In this document: positions 6,961-15,398 of the stretch, one piece after another
Layout of the letters: every line of letters begins with the position of its first letter
Position numbering within the stretch: the stretch's first letter is position 1
NCBI GenBank assembly: GCA_017471185.1
Contig: JAFUVZ010000046.1
Span: forward strand, 28,758-92,757
Length of the DNA: 64,000 bases
Reading direction: 5' to 3'
Source: Bacteroidaceae bacterium
GTDB lineage: Bacteria > Bacteroidota > Bacteroidia > Bacteroidales > Bacteroidaceae
Position numbers and translations under genes: made by a program
The notes under the pieces: model-generated
What the model saw: only the letters and a program-made list of their open reading frames with translations
What the model was told of the DNA's origin: nothing
Database searches by the model: none

Positions 6961-8833
6961 GAGTTAATTTGCGACTACCCCTACTATAATCCAACCAAAC
7001 TTTCATGCGGCCAGCTTCACGGTTATCCCATGCATAATAAGGAATAAGTGAGAATGAAGTGTTGCCAGTCTGCACCTGAATCTGCTCAATGCCATTCAGC
7101 AGATTGGCATTATAGGTTTCAGTAAACTGGGTATTATTATTCAGAGCCATCTTGTCGTAGCTTTGCTTGTTGTCTATCTCCTCTGCACAAAATACCAATG
7201 GTCCGCGCATGATGGCACGTTTGCCTTCGTCTGCTTTTACGCGTGGATCAGCAGCTACCATTTTGGTATCAATTGCCATATTGAGGCTGATTTCATCTCC
7301 TTCCTTCCAGATTCGATTCAGTACGGTATAACCTTTTTCAATAGACGTCTTGACTTCTTCACCATTGACTTGCAGTTGATAGCCGGTAGTCCACTCGGGA
7401 ACACGCAAACGGATTTCACCATTGTAGTCCTTATTGATTGTCACTTTCACCTCTCCACCCCAAGGCATATTGGTTTGTATGCTTACAGGGATGTCACCTT
7501 GTGAGGTTGGCAATACTGCCTCGTTGCCAATAAACAGGTTTACCCAAATAGCATCTTTGCTGAGGCCGTAGATATAGTTACCTATTGATGGAATGAAACG
7601 CGATACTTGACTTGGGCAGCAAGCACATCCGTACCACGCCTGACGGTGATGATTCCCTTTCGACTCTAAAGGATTCACATAAAAGAATCTGTCGCCTTCA
7701 GCAGAGATGCCTGCTAAAACACCGTTATATAATGACCGTTCTAAAACATCTATGTATTTGGAGTCCCCTGTAAACTGGTTCATGCGCCAGTTCCAGAATA
7801 CCATACCTACAGATGCACAAGTCTCGCAATAAGCCTCTAGATTAGGCAAGTCGTAGTCTTCTGTGAAACCTTCGTTGTCAGCGCTCGAACCGATGCCTCC
7901 TGTTATATACATATTGCGGAGTACCACATCATCCCAAAGACGATGCAAGGCTGCAATATAGGCTGTATCACCCTTCAGTGCTGCCACATCTGCCATACCG
8001 CAATACAAATACATGCTTCTAACTGCATGACCACTGATATCACTCATCTCTTTTACAGGGATATTATCTTGATAATAGCCAGCATTCCATTCTCCGTTTC
8101 CACCTGTACTGCCATACCCATGACCACGTTCATTCAAGAGCCAGTCGGAGAAGTCTAAGTATTCCTGCTTACCCGTCACTTGATAGAGCTTCACCAATGC
8201 CAGCTCTATCTCCTCATGGCCAGGTACCCAGTGACGTTTGCCAGGACCAAACAGACTCATCATGTGTTGCACCATCTTTTCACTTACATCCAAGAGCTTG
8301 CGCTTGCCAGTAGCTTGATAATAAGCTACAGCAGCTTCTATCATATGACCAGCGCAATACATTTCGTGCTTGTTCATGTTTGTCCATCGGTTTTCTAGAC
8401 CCGTCAAAGTATAGTAGGTGTTGATATATCCGTCTGGTTCTTGAGCTGCAGCAAACTTATCAATCCACTCGTCAGCTTTTTGCTCTAAGGCAGGGTCGGG
8501 ATTGTTTACCAAAGTATAGGCAATGCCTTCCAAGGCCTTATATACATCAGAGTCGTCGAAGTAGATACCAGAGTGCTCGCCTTGTTTCTTGGCAGCATTC
8601 TCAAAGTTCTGTATGCGACCTGTCTGGTTTTCTATCTGATCAATACATACAGGAATGGTGGCCGTTACATGTTTTTTTAAGATGGTCGACCAGAAACTAT
8701 CGTTGATCTTAACATGTGAGAAATCTACAGCCTCTATCTTTTTCAGTGAGGCATTTTCCTCTTCTGGACTCTTCTGCTGACAAGCGGATAAAGCTGTCAG
8801 CGATAAAACTAAGGCAATAAGAACGTTTTTCAT
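6902..8833 (-). CDS. GH127 family beta-L-arabinofuranosidase-like lipoprotein
   Basis: A 643-aa protein with a lipobox (LTALSAC, Cys 18), so probably a surface or periplasmic lipoprotein. It has the (alpha/alpha)6 domain of GH127 (formerly DUF1680). The zinc-site residues known from Bifidobacterium HypBA1 are all visible: Glu337-x-Cys339 in EAYCETCAS and Cys405-Cys406 in YGCACCPSQ. The family releases terminal beta-L-arabinofuranose. The normal end appears to be near MKVWLDY; the last 27 residues do not look like the family and run into transposase DNA, suggesting the 3' end was replaced. Divergent from the esterase gene at 8942. Confidence 0.88.
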   Translation of the reverse strand: MKNVLIALVLSLTALSACQQKSPEEENASLKKIEAVDFSHVKINDSFWSTILKKHVTATIPVCIDQIENQTGRIQNFENAAKKQGEHSGIYFDDSDVYKALEGIAYTLVNNPDPALEQKADEWIDKFAAAQEPDGYINTYYTLTGLENRWTNMNKHEMYCAGHMIEAAVAYYQATGKRKLLDVSEKMVQHMMSLFGPGKRHWVPGHEEIELALVKLYQVTGKQEYLDFSDWLLNERGHGYGSTGGNGEWNAGYYQDNIPVKEMSDISGHAVRSMYLYCGMADVAALKGDTAYIAALHRLWDDVVLRNMYITGGIGSSADNEGFTEDYDLPNLEAYCETCASVGMVFWNWRMNQFTGDSKYIDVLERSLYNGVLAGISAEGDRFFYVNPLESKGNHHRQAWYGCACCPSQVSRFIPSIGNYIYGLSKDAIWVNLFIGNEAVLPTSQGDIPVSIQTNMPWGGEVKVTINKDYNGEIRLRVPEWTTGYQLQVNGEEVKTSIEKGYTVLNRIWKEGDEISLNMAIDTKMVAADPRVKADEGKRAIMRGPLVFCAEEIDNKQSYDKMALNNNTQFTETYNANLLNGIEQIQVQTGNTSFSLIPYYAWDNREAGRMKVWLDYSRGSRKLTHTNLTIRVAMPRKASQIVS

Positions 8834-8906
8834 TTTACTTAAGGTTATTTACTCTACAAAGTTATATTATTCCTCTTTATTGTCAAAATGTTTGTTAAAA
8901 AATGAT

Positions 8907-8914
8907 TATCTTTG
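8907..8914 (+). promoter_or_regulatory. -7 promoter element (TATCTTTG)
   Basis: TATCTTTG matches the Bacteroidetes -7 consensus TAnnTTTG and lies 27 bp upstream of the ATG at 8942. A clear -33 TTTG at the ideal distance is not obvious (TTG at 8880 is the best candidate). Confidence 0.55.
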
Positions 8915-8941
8915 TCGTATGAATAAACTAATAAATTTGAT

Positions 8942-9925
8942 ATGAAAAGAACGCTAACATTAATGGTGGTTGCAGCTTTATTATTCAGTTGTGGTCAAGG
9001 TAACCAAACAAACAACACTGATGACAGCCAACTATCACCGGTGAAGTGCACTGCTGGCTTGGGAAATGCTCCAAAGATGGAGCCTACCGAAGTGTTGAAC
9101 TTGTATGAGGGCAAGGCTCCTGGCTCTGAGTCATGGACGAATGTGGAGGCCCCTACTGATGAGTCGGGGGATATTCTTTTCAATATATCTACACCAACAC
9201 TGGCGGTCTATTTGCCCGACCCATCTGTTGCTACAGGTTCCGCTATGGTGGTATGTCCGGGTGGCGGTTTTTATATTCTTTCCTACGTGAACGAGGGTAC
9301 TAAGGTGGCGGAAGAGCTTTGCATGCGTGGAATCGCCGCCTTTGTACTGAAGTACCGCACACATCCTATAGGTGATGAGAATGTTGATGGAAAAGTTGAC
9401 GGAGAAGACTTGACGATAAAGTCGAATAAGGTGATGGGCTCGCTGACTCGTGAGAGTGCTACGGCTGCCTGTCTGAGCATGGAATATACCCACTTGGCTT
9501 TCCAAGATGCCGACCGTGCCATCAGTATGGTTCGCCAACATGCTGCAAAGTGGGGTGTCAACCCTGATAAGATAGGAATTGTTGGATTTTCGGCAGGAGC
9601 CGTTACTTCTATGCATCAGGTATTGGAGCACTCTGAGGCTGGTAAGCCCAATTTTGGTGGTATCATTTATGGCGGATGGACACATGACGTGAAGGCCCCA
9701 GCTGATGCAGTTCCAGTGTTCCTTTGCGCTCCTGTCAACGACATCTTCTATCCCGAAGAAAGCTATGATGTCTATATGGCCTGGAGGGAAGCCAAGTTGC
9801 CTGTGGAGTTGCATTATTATTCTGATTCCCAACATGGTTTTGGAGCTACTCCTACAGGCAAGTCTTCTGATATGTGGATAGACGAGATGGTGCATTTTAT
9901 GCGTGATATAGAGTTTGTGAAATGA
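8942..9925 (+). CDS. Alpha/beta-hydrolase lipoprotein (acetyl/feruloyl-esterase-like), with EF-hand-type loop
   Basis: A 327-aa protein with a lipobox (LLFSC, Cys 17). It is an alpha/beta hydrolase with the oxyanion segment VVCPGGGF (103-110), nucleophile GFSAG (Ser217), candidate acid Asp267 and His298 in SQHGFG. The family includes esterases that strip acetyl or feruloyl groups from xylan-type glycans. Residues 145-156 (DENVDGKVDGED) form a textbook EF-hand calcium loop that is missing from the paralogue at 11329. The stop overlaps the start of the GH5-like gene (ATGA), so the two are translationally coupled. Confidence 0.85.
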   Translation: MKRTLTLMVVAALLFSCGQGNQTNNTDDSQLSPVKCTAGLGNAPKMEPTEVLNLYEGKAPGSESWTNVEAPTDESGDILFNISTPTLAVYLPDPSVATGSAMVVCPGGGFYILSYVNEGTKVAEELCMRGIAAFVLKYRTHPIGDENVDGKVDGEDLTIKSNKVMGSLTRESATAACLSMEYTHLAFQDADRAISMVRQHAAKWGVNPDKIGIVGFSAGAVTSMHQVLEHSEAGKPNFGGIIYGGWTHDVKAPADAVPVFLCAPVNDIFYPEESYDVYMAWREAKLPVELHYYSDSQHGFGATPTGKSSDMWIDEMVHFMRDIEFVK

Positions 9926-11130
9926 AGAAGTTATTGTACATATTGACTGCTATCTGCTTCTGTTGCTGCACAAATAATCAGCAAGAACAGGTGTTTCATC
10001 CCCGTGCCATTACTATGTGGGACTTCTCTTGGTTGGAACGCCGTTGGCCAGGGGCAGGTTTTGAAGACTGGGATTTGGCACTCGATGAACTCACAGAACG
10101 TGGCTACAATGCCGTGCGCATAGAGGCATACCCTCATCTCGTCGGTGTGAACCCAACGAAAGAGTGGGTACTTGATGAGGTGTGGAACCAGCAGAATTGG
10201 GGCAGTCCAGACCGTATCAAGGTACAGGTACAACCAGCCCTTAACGAGTTTATCCGCAAGTGTGGTGAACGTGATGTCAAAGTAGGGCTCTCTTCGTGGT
10301 ACCGCACCGATACCACCCATCAGGAAATGACCATCACCACGCCAGAGATTATGGCGCAGCGCTGGATCAATACCCTAAAAACTATCGATGATGCTGGGTT
10401 GTTGGACAATATCCTTTATGTTGATTTGTGCAACGAATGGCCGGGCAACATCTGGGCACCCTTTTTCAATGCACAGTATCCCAAGGTGTATTGGGGGCAG
10501 TGGGATGCGCCTGAATCTATGGAATGGATGAAGAAAGCCATTGCTTTGGTGCGTGAAGCATATCCCGACTTGCCATTGGTGTTCTCTACCGATTCTCAGG
10601 ATCTTTGGCGCTTCGATAATGACTTGAGTTATTTCGATTTGGTGGAGCATCACATCTGGATGGCCAACCAAAAGCAGGGTGAGTTTCTCAAGGCTATCGA
10701 CTATAAGAACGGCCGCTTTGATCCGCAGGCTTATAAGAATGTGCAAGCCAATGCTGAGCGTGTCTATCGCGAGAAACCAGACTATTGGAATAACCTCTTA
10801 CTCAACCAGATCAACGAAACGGCAGCAGTGGCAAAGCGCATAGGTAAGCCCCTTATCACCACTGAGTGTTGGGGCATCATCGACTACAAAGATTGGCCCA
10901 TGCTTAAATGGGATTGGGTAAAGGATCTTTGCGAGATGGGAGTGAAGGAGGCTGCTGCCACGGGTCAGTGGGTAGGCATTGCCACCAGCAACTTCTGTGC
11001 TCCTCAGTTTGTAGGTATGTGGCGTGATGTAGAGTGGCACCGTAGGCTCACCACCCTTATCAAGTCATCATCCATCAACCCTGAATTGTTAGAAAGCGAA
11101 GAAGCACAAAAGCTCATAAAGAGGCTGTAG
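9922..11130 (+). CDS. GH5-like (cellulase superfamily) lipoprotein glycoside hydrolase
   Basis: A 402-aa protein with an N-terminal lipoprotein signal ending in a run of cysteines (CFCCC). It has a (beta/alpha)8 clan GH-A layout: LYVDLCNEWPGN (Glu172, likely acid/base, after strand 4) and KPLITTECWG (Glu315, likely nucleophile, after strand 7). The substrate cannot be fixed from the sequence; mannan- or glucan-type beta links are usual in this group. It follows the esterase with a 4-bp overlap and is followed by a second esterase gene, so the three probably act on one decorated plant glycan. Confidence 0.8.
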   Translation: MKKLLYILTAICFCCCTNNQQEQVFHPRAITMWDFSWLERRWPGAGFEDWDLALDELTERGYNAVRIEAYPHLVGVNPTKEWVLDEVWNQQNWGSPDRIKVQVQPALNEFIRKCGERDVKVGLSSWYRTDTTHQEMTITTPEIMAQRWINTLKTIDDAGLLDNILYVDLCNEWPGNIWAPFFNAQYPKVYWGQWDAPESMEWMKKAIALVREAYPDLPLVFSTDSQDLWRFDNDLSYFDLVEHHIWMANQKQGEFLKAIDYKNGRFDPQAYKNVQANAERVYREKPDYWNNLLLNQINETAAVAKRIGKPLITTECWGIIDYKDWPMLKWDWVKDLCEMGVKEAAATGQWVGIATSNFCAPQFVGMWRDVEWHRRLTTLIKSSSINPELLESEEAQKLIKRL

Positions 11131-11133
11131 GAA

Positions 11134-11236
11134 TTATTATATGGTTAATGTCCCATAACCCTATGGTTAACGATTACTAATCCTATGACTAATGCCTGCT
11201 ATCTCATAGGGTAATGCTTGCTATCCCTCATGGTGG
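11134..11236. repeat. 22-bp-period palindrome array (5 units)
   Basis: Dyads centred at about 11140, 11162.5, 11184.5, 11206.5 and 11228.5 are spaced exactly 22 bp apart. The clearest is TAACCCTATGGTTA (11156-11169), then TAATCCTATGACTA, TATCTCATAGGGTA and TATCCCTCATGGTG. Spacers are 8 bp (for example ATGCCTGC and ATGCTTGC). The array lies between the GH5-like gene and the promoter of the next esterase. Confidence 0.85.
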
Positions 11237-11264
11237 ATATTTGCTTCCTCAGTTGTCAAATCTG

Positions 11265-11296
11265 TTGCAATTTTTTCCTAAAAATGATTACCTTTG
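11265..11296 (+). promoter_or_regulatory. Bacteroidetes-type promoter of the second esterase
   Basis: TTGC at 11265 and TACCTTTG at 11289-11296, 21 bp apart, fit the -33/-7 consensus. The promoter lies inside the longest ORF, which shows that translation really starts at 11329. Confidence 0.75.
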
Positions 11297-11328
11297 TAGC
11301 AAAGAATAACTTTAATGACTTAATCAAA

Positions 11329-12330
11329 ATGAAGAAATTAATGATGTTAATGGCGGCTGCCTTGCTGGTACTGGGTGGCTGTAGTGGTAATGGAGCATCG
11401 AAAGATGCCAGTGATGACCAGTTTCAATTAGTTGCTGGAACTGGTCATTCAGATATTGGTGGCGCAGCAGCTGTAGAGCCTGTTGAGACCATCAGATTGT
11501 ATGAGGGTGTGGCTCCTGGTTCTGAGAGTTGGACACATCCAGAGGGAAAGAGCGAGAACAATGGCGCTATTGTTTATTATAATGTGTCAACGCCTGAGAT
11601 GACGGTATATCTGCCTGACCCTTCAGTGGCTACTGGGGCAGCGATGGTGGTATGCCCAGGCGGTGCTTTCTCAATCCTATCATATACTTCTGAGGGCACA
11701 ATGGTGGCCAATGAACTTTGCCAGCGTGGCATTGCTGCTTTCGTTTTGAAATATCGCACTACACCTATTATCAACGAGCAGGGTGAGGTGAGCAACAAGA
11801 TGGAAGACGTGATGAAGTTCGTGATGAATCTGATGAGCAAGTCGAATACGGCCGATTTGACAGCAACCCAAAACTGCCTGAATATGGAGAACAGTCATCT
11901 GTCGTTCGAGGATGCTGACCGTGCCATTAGCTTGGTACGTGAGAATGCTGCCAAATGGAATATTAATCCTGAGCAGATAGGCATCGTGGGCTTCTCGGCT
12001 GGAGCAGTGATTGCCATGCACCAGGCATTGCAGAACTCAGAAGCTGGCCGTCCTAATTTCTCTGGCGTAGTGTATGGCGGATGGGTACCTGGCTGGGAGG
12101 CTCCGGCTGATGCAGCGCCGTTATTTGTATGCTCGCCTACCTACGATATCTTCCATCCTGAAGAATGTATCACCGCCTATCAGATATGGCAAAAAGCCAA
12201 ACTGCCAGTAGAACTGCATTGCTACAGCGACTGCCAGCATGGCTTCGGTGCTGTGCCTACGGGCAAATCATCCGATCTCTGGATGGAGGCGATGGTTCGC
12301 TTTATGAAAGATTCGGGCTTCCTGAAATAA
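11329..12330 (+). CDS. Alpha/beta-hydrolase lipoprotein, paralogue of 8942-9925
   Basis: A 333-aa protein, starting MKKLMMLMAAALL with lipobox LGGC. It aligns along its length with the esterase at 8942: YEG-APGSESWTHPEG, VVCPGGAFSILSYTSEGT, ERGIAAFVLKYR-type core, IGIVGFSAGAV and CQHGFGAVPTGKSSD. The nucleophile Ser (GFSAG), Asp and His are kept. The EF-hand-like loop of the first copy is replaced by a different insert (EQGEVSNKMEDVMK). An upstream in-frame ATG at 11218 is rejected because the promoter lies downstream of it. Tandem duplication around the GH5-like gene is the simplest origin. Confidence 0.85.
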   Translation: MKKLMMLMAAALLVLGGCSGNGASKDASDDQFQLVAGTGHSDIGGAAAVEPVETIRLYEGVAPGSESWTHPEGKSENNGAIVYYNVSTPEMTVYLPDPSVATGAAMVVCPGGAFSILSYTSEGTMVANELCQRGIAAFVLKYRTTPIINEQGEVSNKMEDVMKFVMNLMSKSNTADLTATQNCLNMENSHLSFEDADRAISLVRENAAKWNINPEQIGIVGFSAGAVIAMHQALQNSEAGRPNFSGVVYGGWVPGWEAPADAAPLFVCSPTYDIFHPEECITAYQIWQKAKLPVELHCYSDCQHGFGAVPTGKSSDLWMEAMVRFMKDSGFLK

Positions 12331-12381
12331 GGGTGTTGGACAAAAAATGAACATGAAGTTTACTCAAATCGCTGATTAAGG

Positions 12382-12554
12382 TAGGGATTGTCGTTTAATT
12401 CCAAAAATTTGATATTGATTGATGAGGGTATGCCTACCGAGGTTGCCCTCGTCTGCTATTTTTCGTGGTTTTGCCGTTATTTGACTCGTTTTTGTATCGT
12501 CAGGACATAGTTATCCCTTGTATGAGGTATTAATGTCTGACGGATATGTGGTTA
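12382..12554. repeat. 173-bp repeat, copy 2
   Basis: Second copy of the block at 6654-6826 (three mismatches). Here it lies 52 bp after the second esterase. Its first hairpin (GATGAGGG/CCCTCGTC, then CTGCTATTTTT) could serve as the terminator of that gene. The sequence on either side is unrelated to the flanks of copy 1. Confidence 0.9.
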
Positions 12555-12707
12555 AAATGAGACAAAGCGCAGGGGGATGGACGCAACTTATTACCACAGA
12601 CAGAGGGATAATTGAGGCGAAAGAAAAAAATTTACCTCCCAACGCACAATTTCCACTTTTCACAGTTTAAGAGATAGAAAGCTGCCAGCTGACAGGGATT
12701 TGGCCAA
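12555..12707. other. Leader of the ECF sigma operon
   Basis: About 150 bp with no ORF. The stretch GAAAGAAAAAAATTTACC precedes the gene, but no clear TAnnTTTG motif is seen. If the sigma factor drives its own operon, its promoter should be here. Confidence 0.35.
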
Positions 12708-13262
12708 ATGATGCAGATTGACAAAAAAAACGATGAACGTTCTCTGATAGAAGCTATTATCAGTGGCGACCGTAGGGCGATGAAGGATCTCTACGGCCGT
12801 TACTCGGGCTATGCTATGTCTGTCTGCCGACGGTATGTGGCGGATGATGAAGGGGTGAAAGACGTAATGCAGGATGTGTTTGTGAGCGTACTTACACATA
12901 TCAAGGATTTCGAATACAGAAATGACGGGGCGCTGAAGGCTTGGATAACACGCATAGCGGTTAACAGAAGTCTGGATTATATTAAGGAGAACAATCTGTT
13001 GACAAGCATCGACGAGAACATGAACCTGCCGGATGAAGAGCCTGACGTGAACGGGGTATCCATGTATGTGATTCAGAAGATGATAGAACAGTTGCCCACG
13101 GATCTGCGCGTCGTTTTCAACCTCTATGTGCTGGAGGACAAGACTCACCAGGAGATAGCCTCCATGCTGAACATCAACACCAGTTCATCGGTCCGTAGGT
13201 TCCAGAAGGCAAGAAACCTGTTGGCAAAGATGATTCATGATTATAAGGAACGAGAGATATGA
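12708..13262 (+). CDS. ECF RNA polymerase sigma factor (pair 1)
   Basis: A 184-aa sigma factor with only regions 2 and 4. Region 2 spans residues of about 24-93 (DLYGRYSGYAMSVCRRYV, DVMQDVFVSV, AWITRIAVNRSLDYIKE). Region 4 spans about 128-180 (LPTDLRVVFNLYVLE, HQEIASMLNI, RRFQKARNLL). The stop overlaps the start of the next gene by 4 bp (ATGA), so the sigma factor and its membrane partner are coupled. It probably redirects RNA polymerase in response to an envelope signal passed on by that partner. Confidence 0.92.
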   Translation: MMQIDKKNDERSLIEAIISGDRRAMKDLYGRYSGYAMSVCRRYVADDEGVKDVMQDVFVSVLTHIKDFEYRNDGALKAWITRIAVNRSLDYIKENNLLTSIDENMNLPDEEPDVNGVSMYVIQKMIEQLPTDLRVVFNLYVLEDKTHQEIASMLNINTSSSVRRFQKARNLLAKMIHDYKEREI

Positions 13263-14680
13263 AACAGGATTGGAAGGATATACTGAAAGAAGGAATGGCC
13301 AACCACGAGGAGCAAGTGCCTGAAGGACTCTGGGAAAGCATCGAACAGAGCCTGGACGAGCGCACAGCTCAGCGGAAGCCGATGGGCTACCGATGGATGG
13401 CGTATGCAGCCGCTGCCATGATAGCATTGGCTACCGGTTCATACTGGCTACTGAGAGAAACGCCAGCCACCGTCATACCAGAGGGAACGCCTGTGTCTTC
13501 TCATACCATTACCCAGCATCATACACAGCCTGAGACTTCTGCTGAGACCTTCATTCCTGTAGAGAAACCAGACCTTGTGGCGCAAGCCAGACCTGCAATG
13601 AGCCATCAAGATCCTGTTGAAGTATTATTGGATAACACAGCAACTACAGAGATAATAGAGCCGGATCCTGAGAAGCCAGACAAGACAGAAACCATCCAGC
13701 CAGTGGTCATTGACGAAAAGGATTATACCCAACCGGTACAGACGGAAGAGACAAAGCCAGAAAACCGTCAGCCCAGCATTGCCACTTCACAACAGAATGG
13801 TTCGATAAACAACAAGCGGAGGAGCAAAACCGCTTCTTCAGGACACAAACTGACCGCAAGCATTTATGGTAACAATGCGTTCGGACAGGCAGAGAACCGA
13901 CTTTGGGCCATAAAGGCAGCGGTCAAACCAGGTGAGGGTTTAGCATCTGCGGGTGAGATTCACGGACAGCAAACTATAAAGAAAGACAATAACTATTATA
14001 TCGGACAATCCGCAGCCGCAAGCATAAAAGACAATACATATGGGGGATATGATGCTGAAATAGATACTCCACACACTTCAAAAGATACTAAAGATCCGAT
14101 AAGTGAGTTGAAAGAAAAGGTGAAATATGAAAAGATAAACGCTGTGCCTACTTATCCAGGCATGATGGAGCATGTGAGATATGACCACCATCTGCCTATC
14201 AATGTGGGTGTGAGCCTCAACTATCAGTTGAGCGAACGATGGGGCATCAGCAGCGGTCTTGACTACAGCCTGCTGGCCAGTAATCTTTATAAGGAGAGCA
14301 GCCTGTATAGCAAGCAGAAGTTGCACTACATCGGTGTGCCTCTGCAAATGAGCTTCTTTTTACTGGGGAACAATCGCTGGAGGATATATGTCAATGCCAG
14401 CGGAGAAATGCAGCTGAACGTTTCTGCATCGATGGAGCAGCATTTAAACGGTAAGGAGCAGCAGAATAGTACTATCTCATTCGGTACGGAAAAAGACCGC
14501 ATCCAATGGTCAGTAGGCGCAGGAGCAGGCATCCAGTTCAACCTGAACCGAACAATAGGCATATACGCTGAGCCGGGTTTCCGTCATTATTTCAACAACG
14601 GAAGCGATGTGGACACCTATTACAAGCTGCATCCCAACACCTTCAACCTGCAGATGGGACTGAGGTTCAACATCAGATAG
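13259..14680 (+). CDS. Dual-membrane-spanning anti-sigma factor (Dma-like), pair 1
   Basis: A 473-aa protein in three parts: a cytoplasmic N-terminus (1-44) with QVPEGLWESIEQSL, one transmembrane helix (about 46-65, MAYAAAAMIALATGSYW), and a long Thr/Pro/Glu-rich linker (about 70-280) leading to an outer-membrane beta-barrel-like domain (about 300-473) ending RHYF...LQMGLRFNIR. This layout fits the Dma proteins described in Bacteroides thetaiotaomicron, which cross both membranes and hold an ECF sigma factor. The paralogue at 49324-50400 keeps the N-terminal GxWESxE motif and the YAEP--xHYF motif. The 3' end overlaps the convergent ktrA-like gene by 8 bp. Confidence 0.8.
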   Translation: MKQDWKDILKEGMANHEEQVPEGLWESIEQSLDERTAQRKPMGYRWMAYAAAAMIALATGSYWLLRETPATVIPEGTPVSSHTITQHHTQPETSAETFIPVEKPDLVAQARPAMSHQDPVEVLLDNTATTEIIEPDPEKPDKTETIQPVVIDEKDYTQPVQTEETKPENRQPSIATSQQNGSINNKRRSKTASSGHKLTASIYGNNAFGQAENRLWAIKAAVKPGEGLASAGEIHGQQTIKKDNNYYIGQSAAASIKDNTYGGYDAEIDTPHTSKDTKDPISELKEKVKYEKINAVPTYPGMMEHVRYDHHLPINVGVSLNYQLSERWGISSGLDYSLLASNLYKESSLYSKQKLHYIGVPLQMSFFLLGNNRWRIYVNASGEMQLNVSASMEQHLNGKEQQNSTISFGTEKDRIQWSVGAGAGIQFNLNRTIGIYAEPGFRHYFNNGSDVDTYYKLHPNTFNLQMGLRFNIR

Positions 14681-15359
14681 CTCGCCAGAAGCGACGGAAA
14701 TCAGCATATTTGCCAAAGATGACCAACTGGTCGTTGGCGTGCAGCGCAAAGTCCTCAGGCACCTCCTGCAGCACATTACGTTCCGTGTAATTGATACCCA
14801 ACGCATTCTTCTCCACCTTTCCGCGGATTGTAGCCATCAGCTTCAAGCCGAAATCATCAGCCAGATGCAGCTGGGGAACAGAATAGCCCACAATCTTCTC
14901 TGGCACATTGAACTTCACCACCACATAATCCTTATCAACTCGGAAGGTCTCGATGTCATATCCGAAATCCATAATCTCCACCAGATTATGGGCGGCATCT
15001 GCCTCTGGAGAAAGCACCTTCTCTATCTCAAAAGCCTGGAGGATGGAACGGTGCACACCATCATTGGCGCGGGCGAAAATATGTTCCACCTTCATTTGCT
15101 TGAGTAAGGCGGTGACACGCACCGATGCGCCGAAATTCTCCCCGATAGCCACGATGACGGCATCTACATTACGCAAGGGTAATGCCGCCAGAGCCTGTTC
15201 GTCAGTAGCGTCCATCACGAAGGCAGCAGCCAGTTTCTCCTTCAATGAATCCACTCGCTGGGTGTTTATATCCACCCCTATCACCTCATGGCCCACAGCT
15301 GCCAGCTCTTCAGCCAACACATAGCCATAATTCCCTAATCCAATTACTATATATTTCAT
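14673..15359 (-). CDS. K+ uptake regulatory subunit (TrkA/KtrA family)
   Basis: A 228-aa cytoplasmic RCK protein. The N-terminal Rossmann domain has GLGNYG (residues 7-12) and the acidic end of strand 2 in EVIGVDIN; a C-terminal RCK_C domain follows (NALGINYTERNVLQEVPEDF, LHANDQLVIFG). It binds nucleotides and gates the partner K+ transporter encoded just upstream, 39 bp away. The start MKYIVIG is chosen over a longer frame with no family resemblance (MNNSQLSICE). Confidence 0.9.
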   Translation of the reverse strand: MKYIVIGLGNYGYVLAEELAAVGHEVIGVDINTQRVDSLKEKLAAAFVMDATDEQALAALPLRNVDAVIVAIGENFGASVRVTALLKQMKVEHIFARANDGVHRSILQAFEIEKVLSPEADAAHNLVEIMDFGYDIETFRVDKDYVVVKFNVPEKIVGYSVPQLHLADDFGLKLMATIRGKVEKNALGINYTERNVLQEVPEDFALHANDQLVIFGKYADFRRFWRAI

Positions 15360-15398
15360 TTCACAAATTGATAATTGACTATTATTCACTGTTATCCA

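Noticed and set aside
11218-11328. Earlier ATG for the second esterase
   Set aside because: The promoter (11265-11296) lies downstream of it, and the lipoprotein signal begins at 11329.
6654-12554. Composite transposon carrying the glycan cassette
   Set aside because: The flanking repeats are only 173 bp, encode nothing, and no terminal inverted repeats or target duplications are visible; kept only as a direct-repeat observation.
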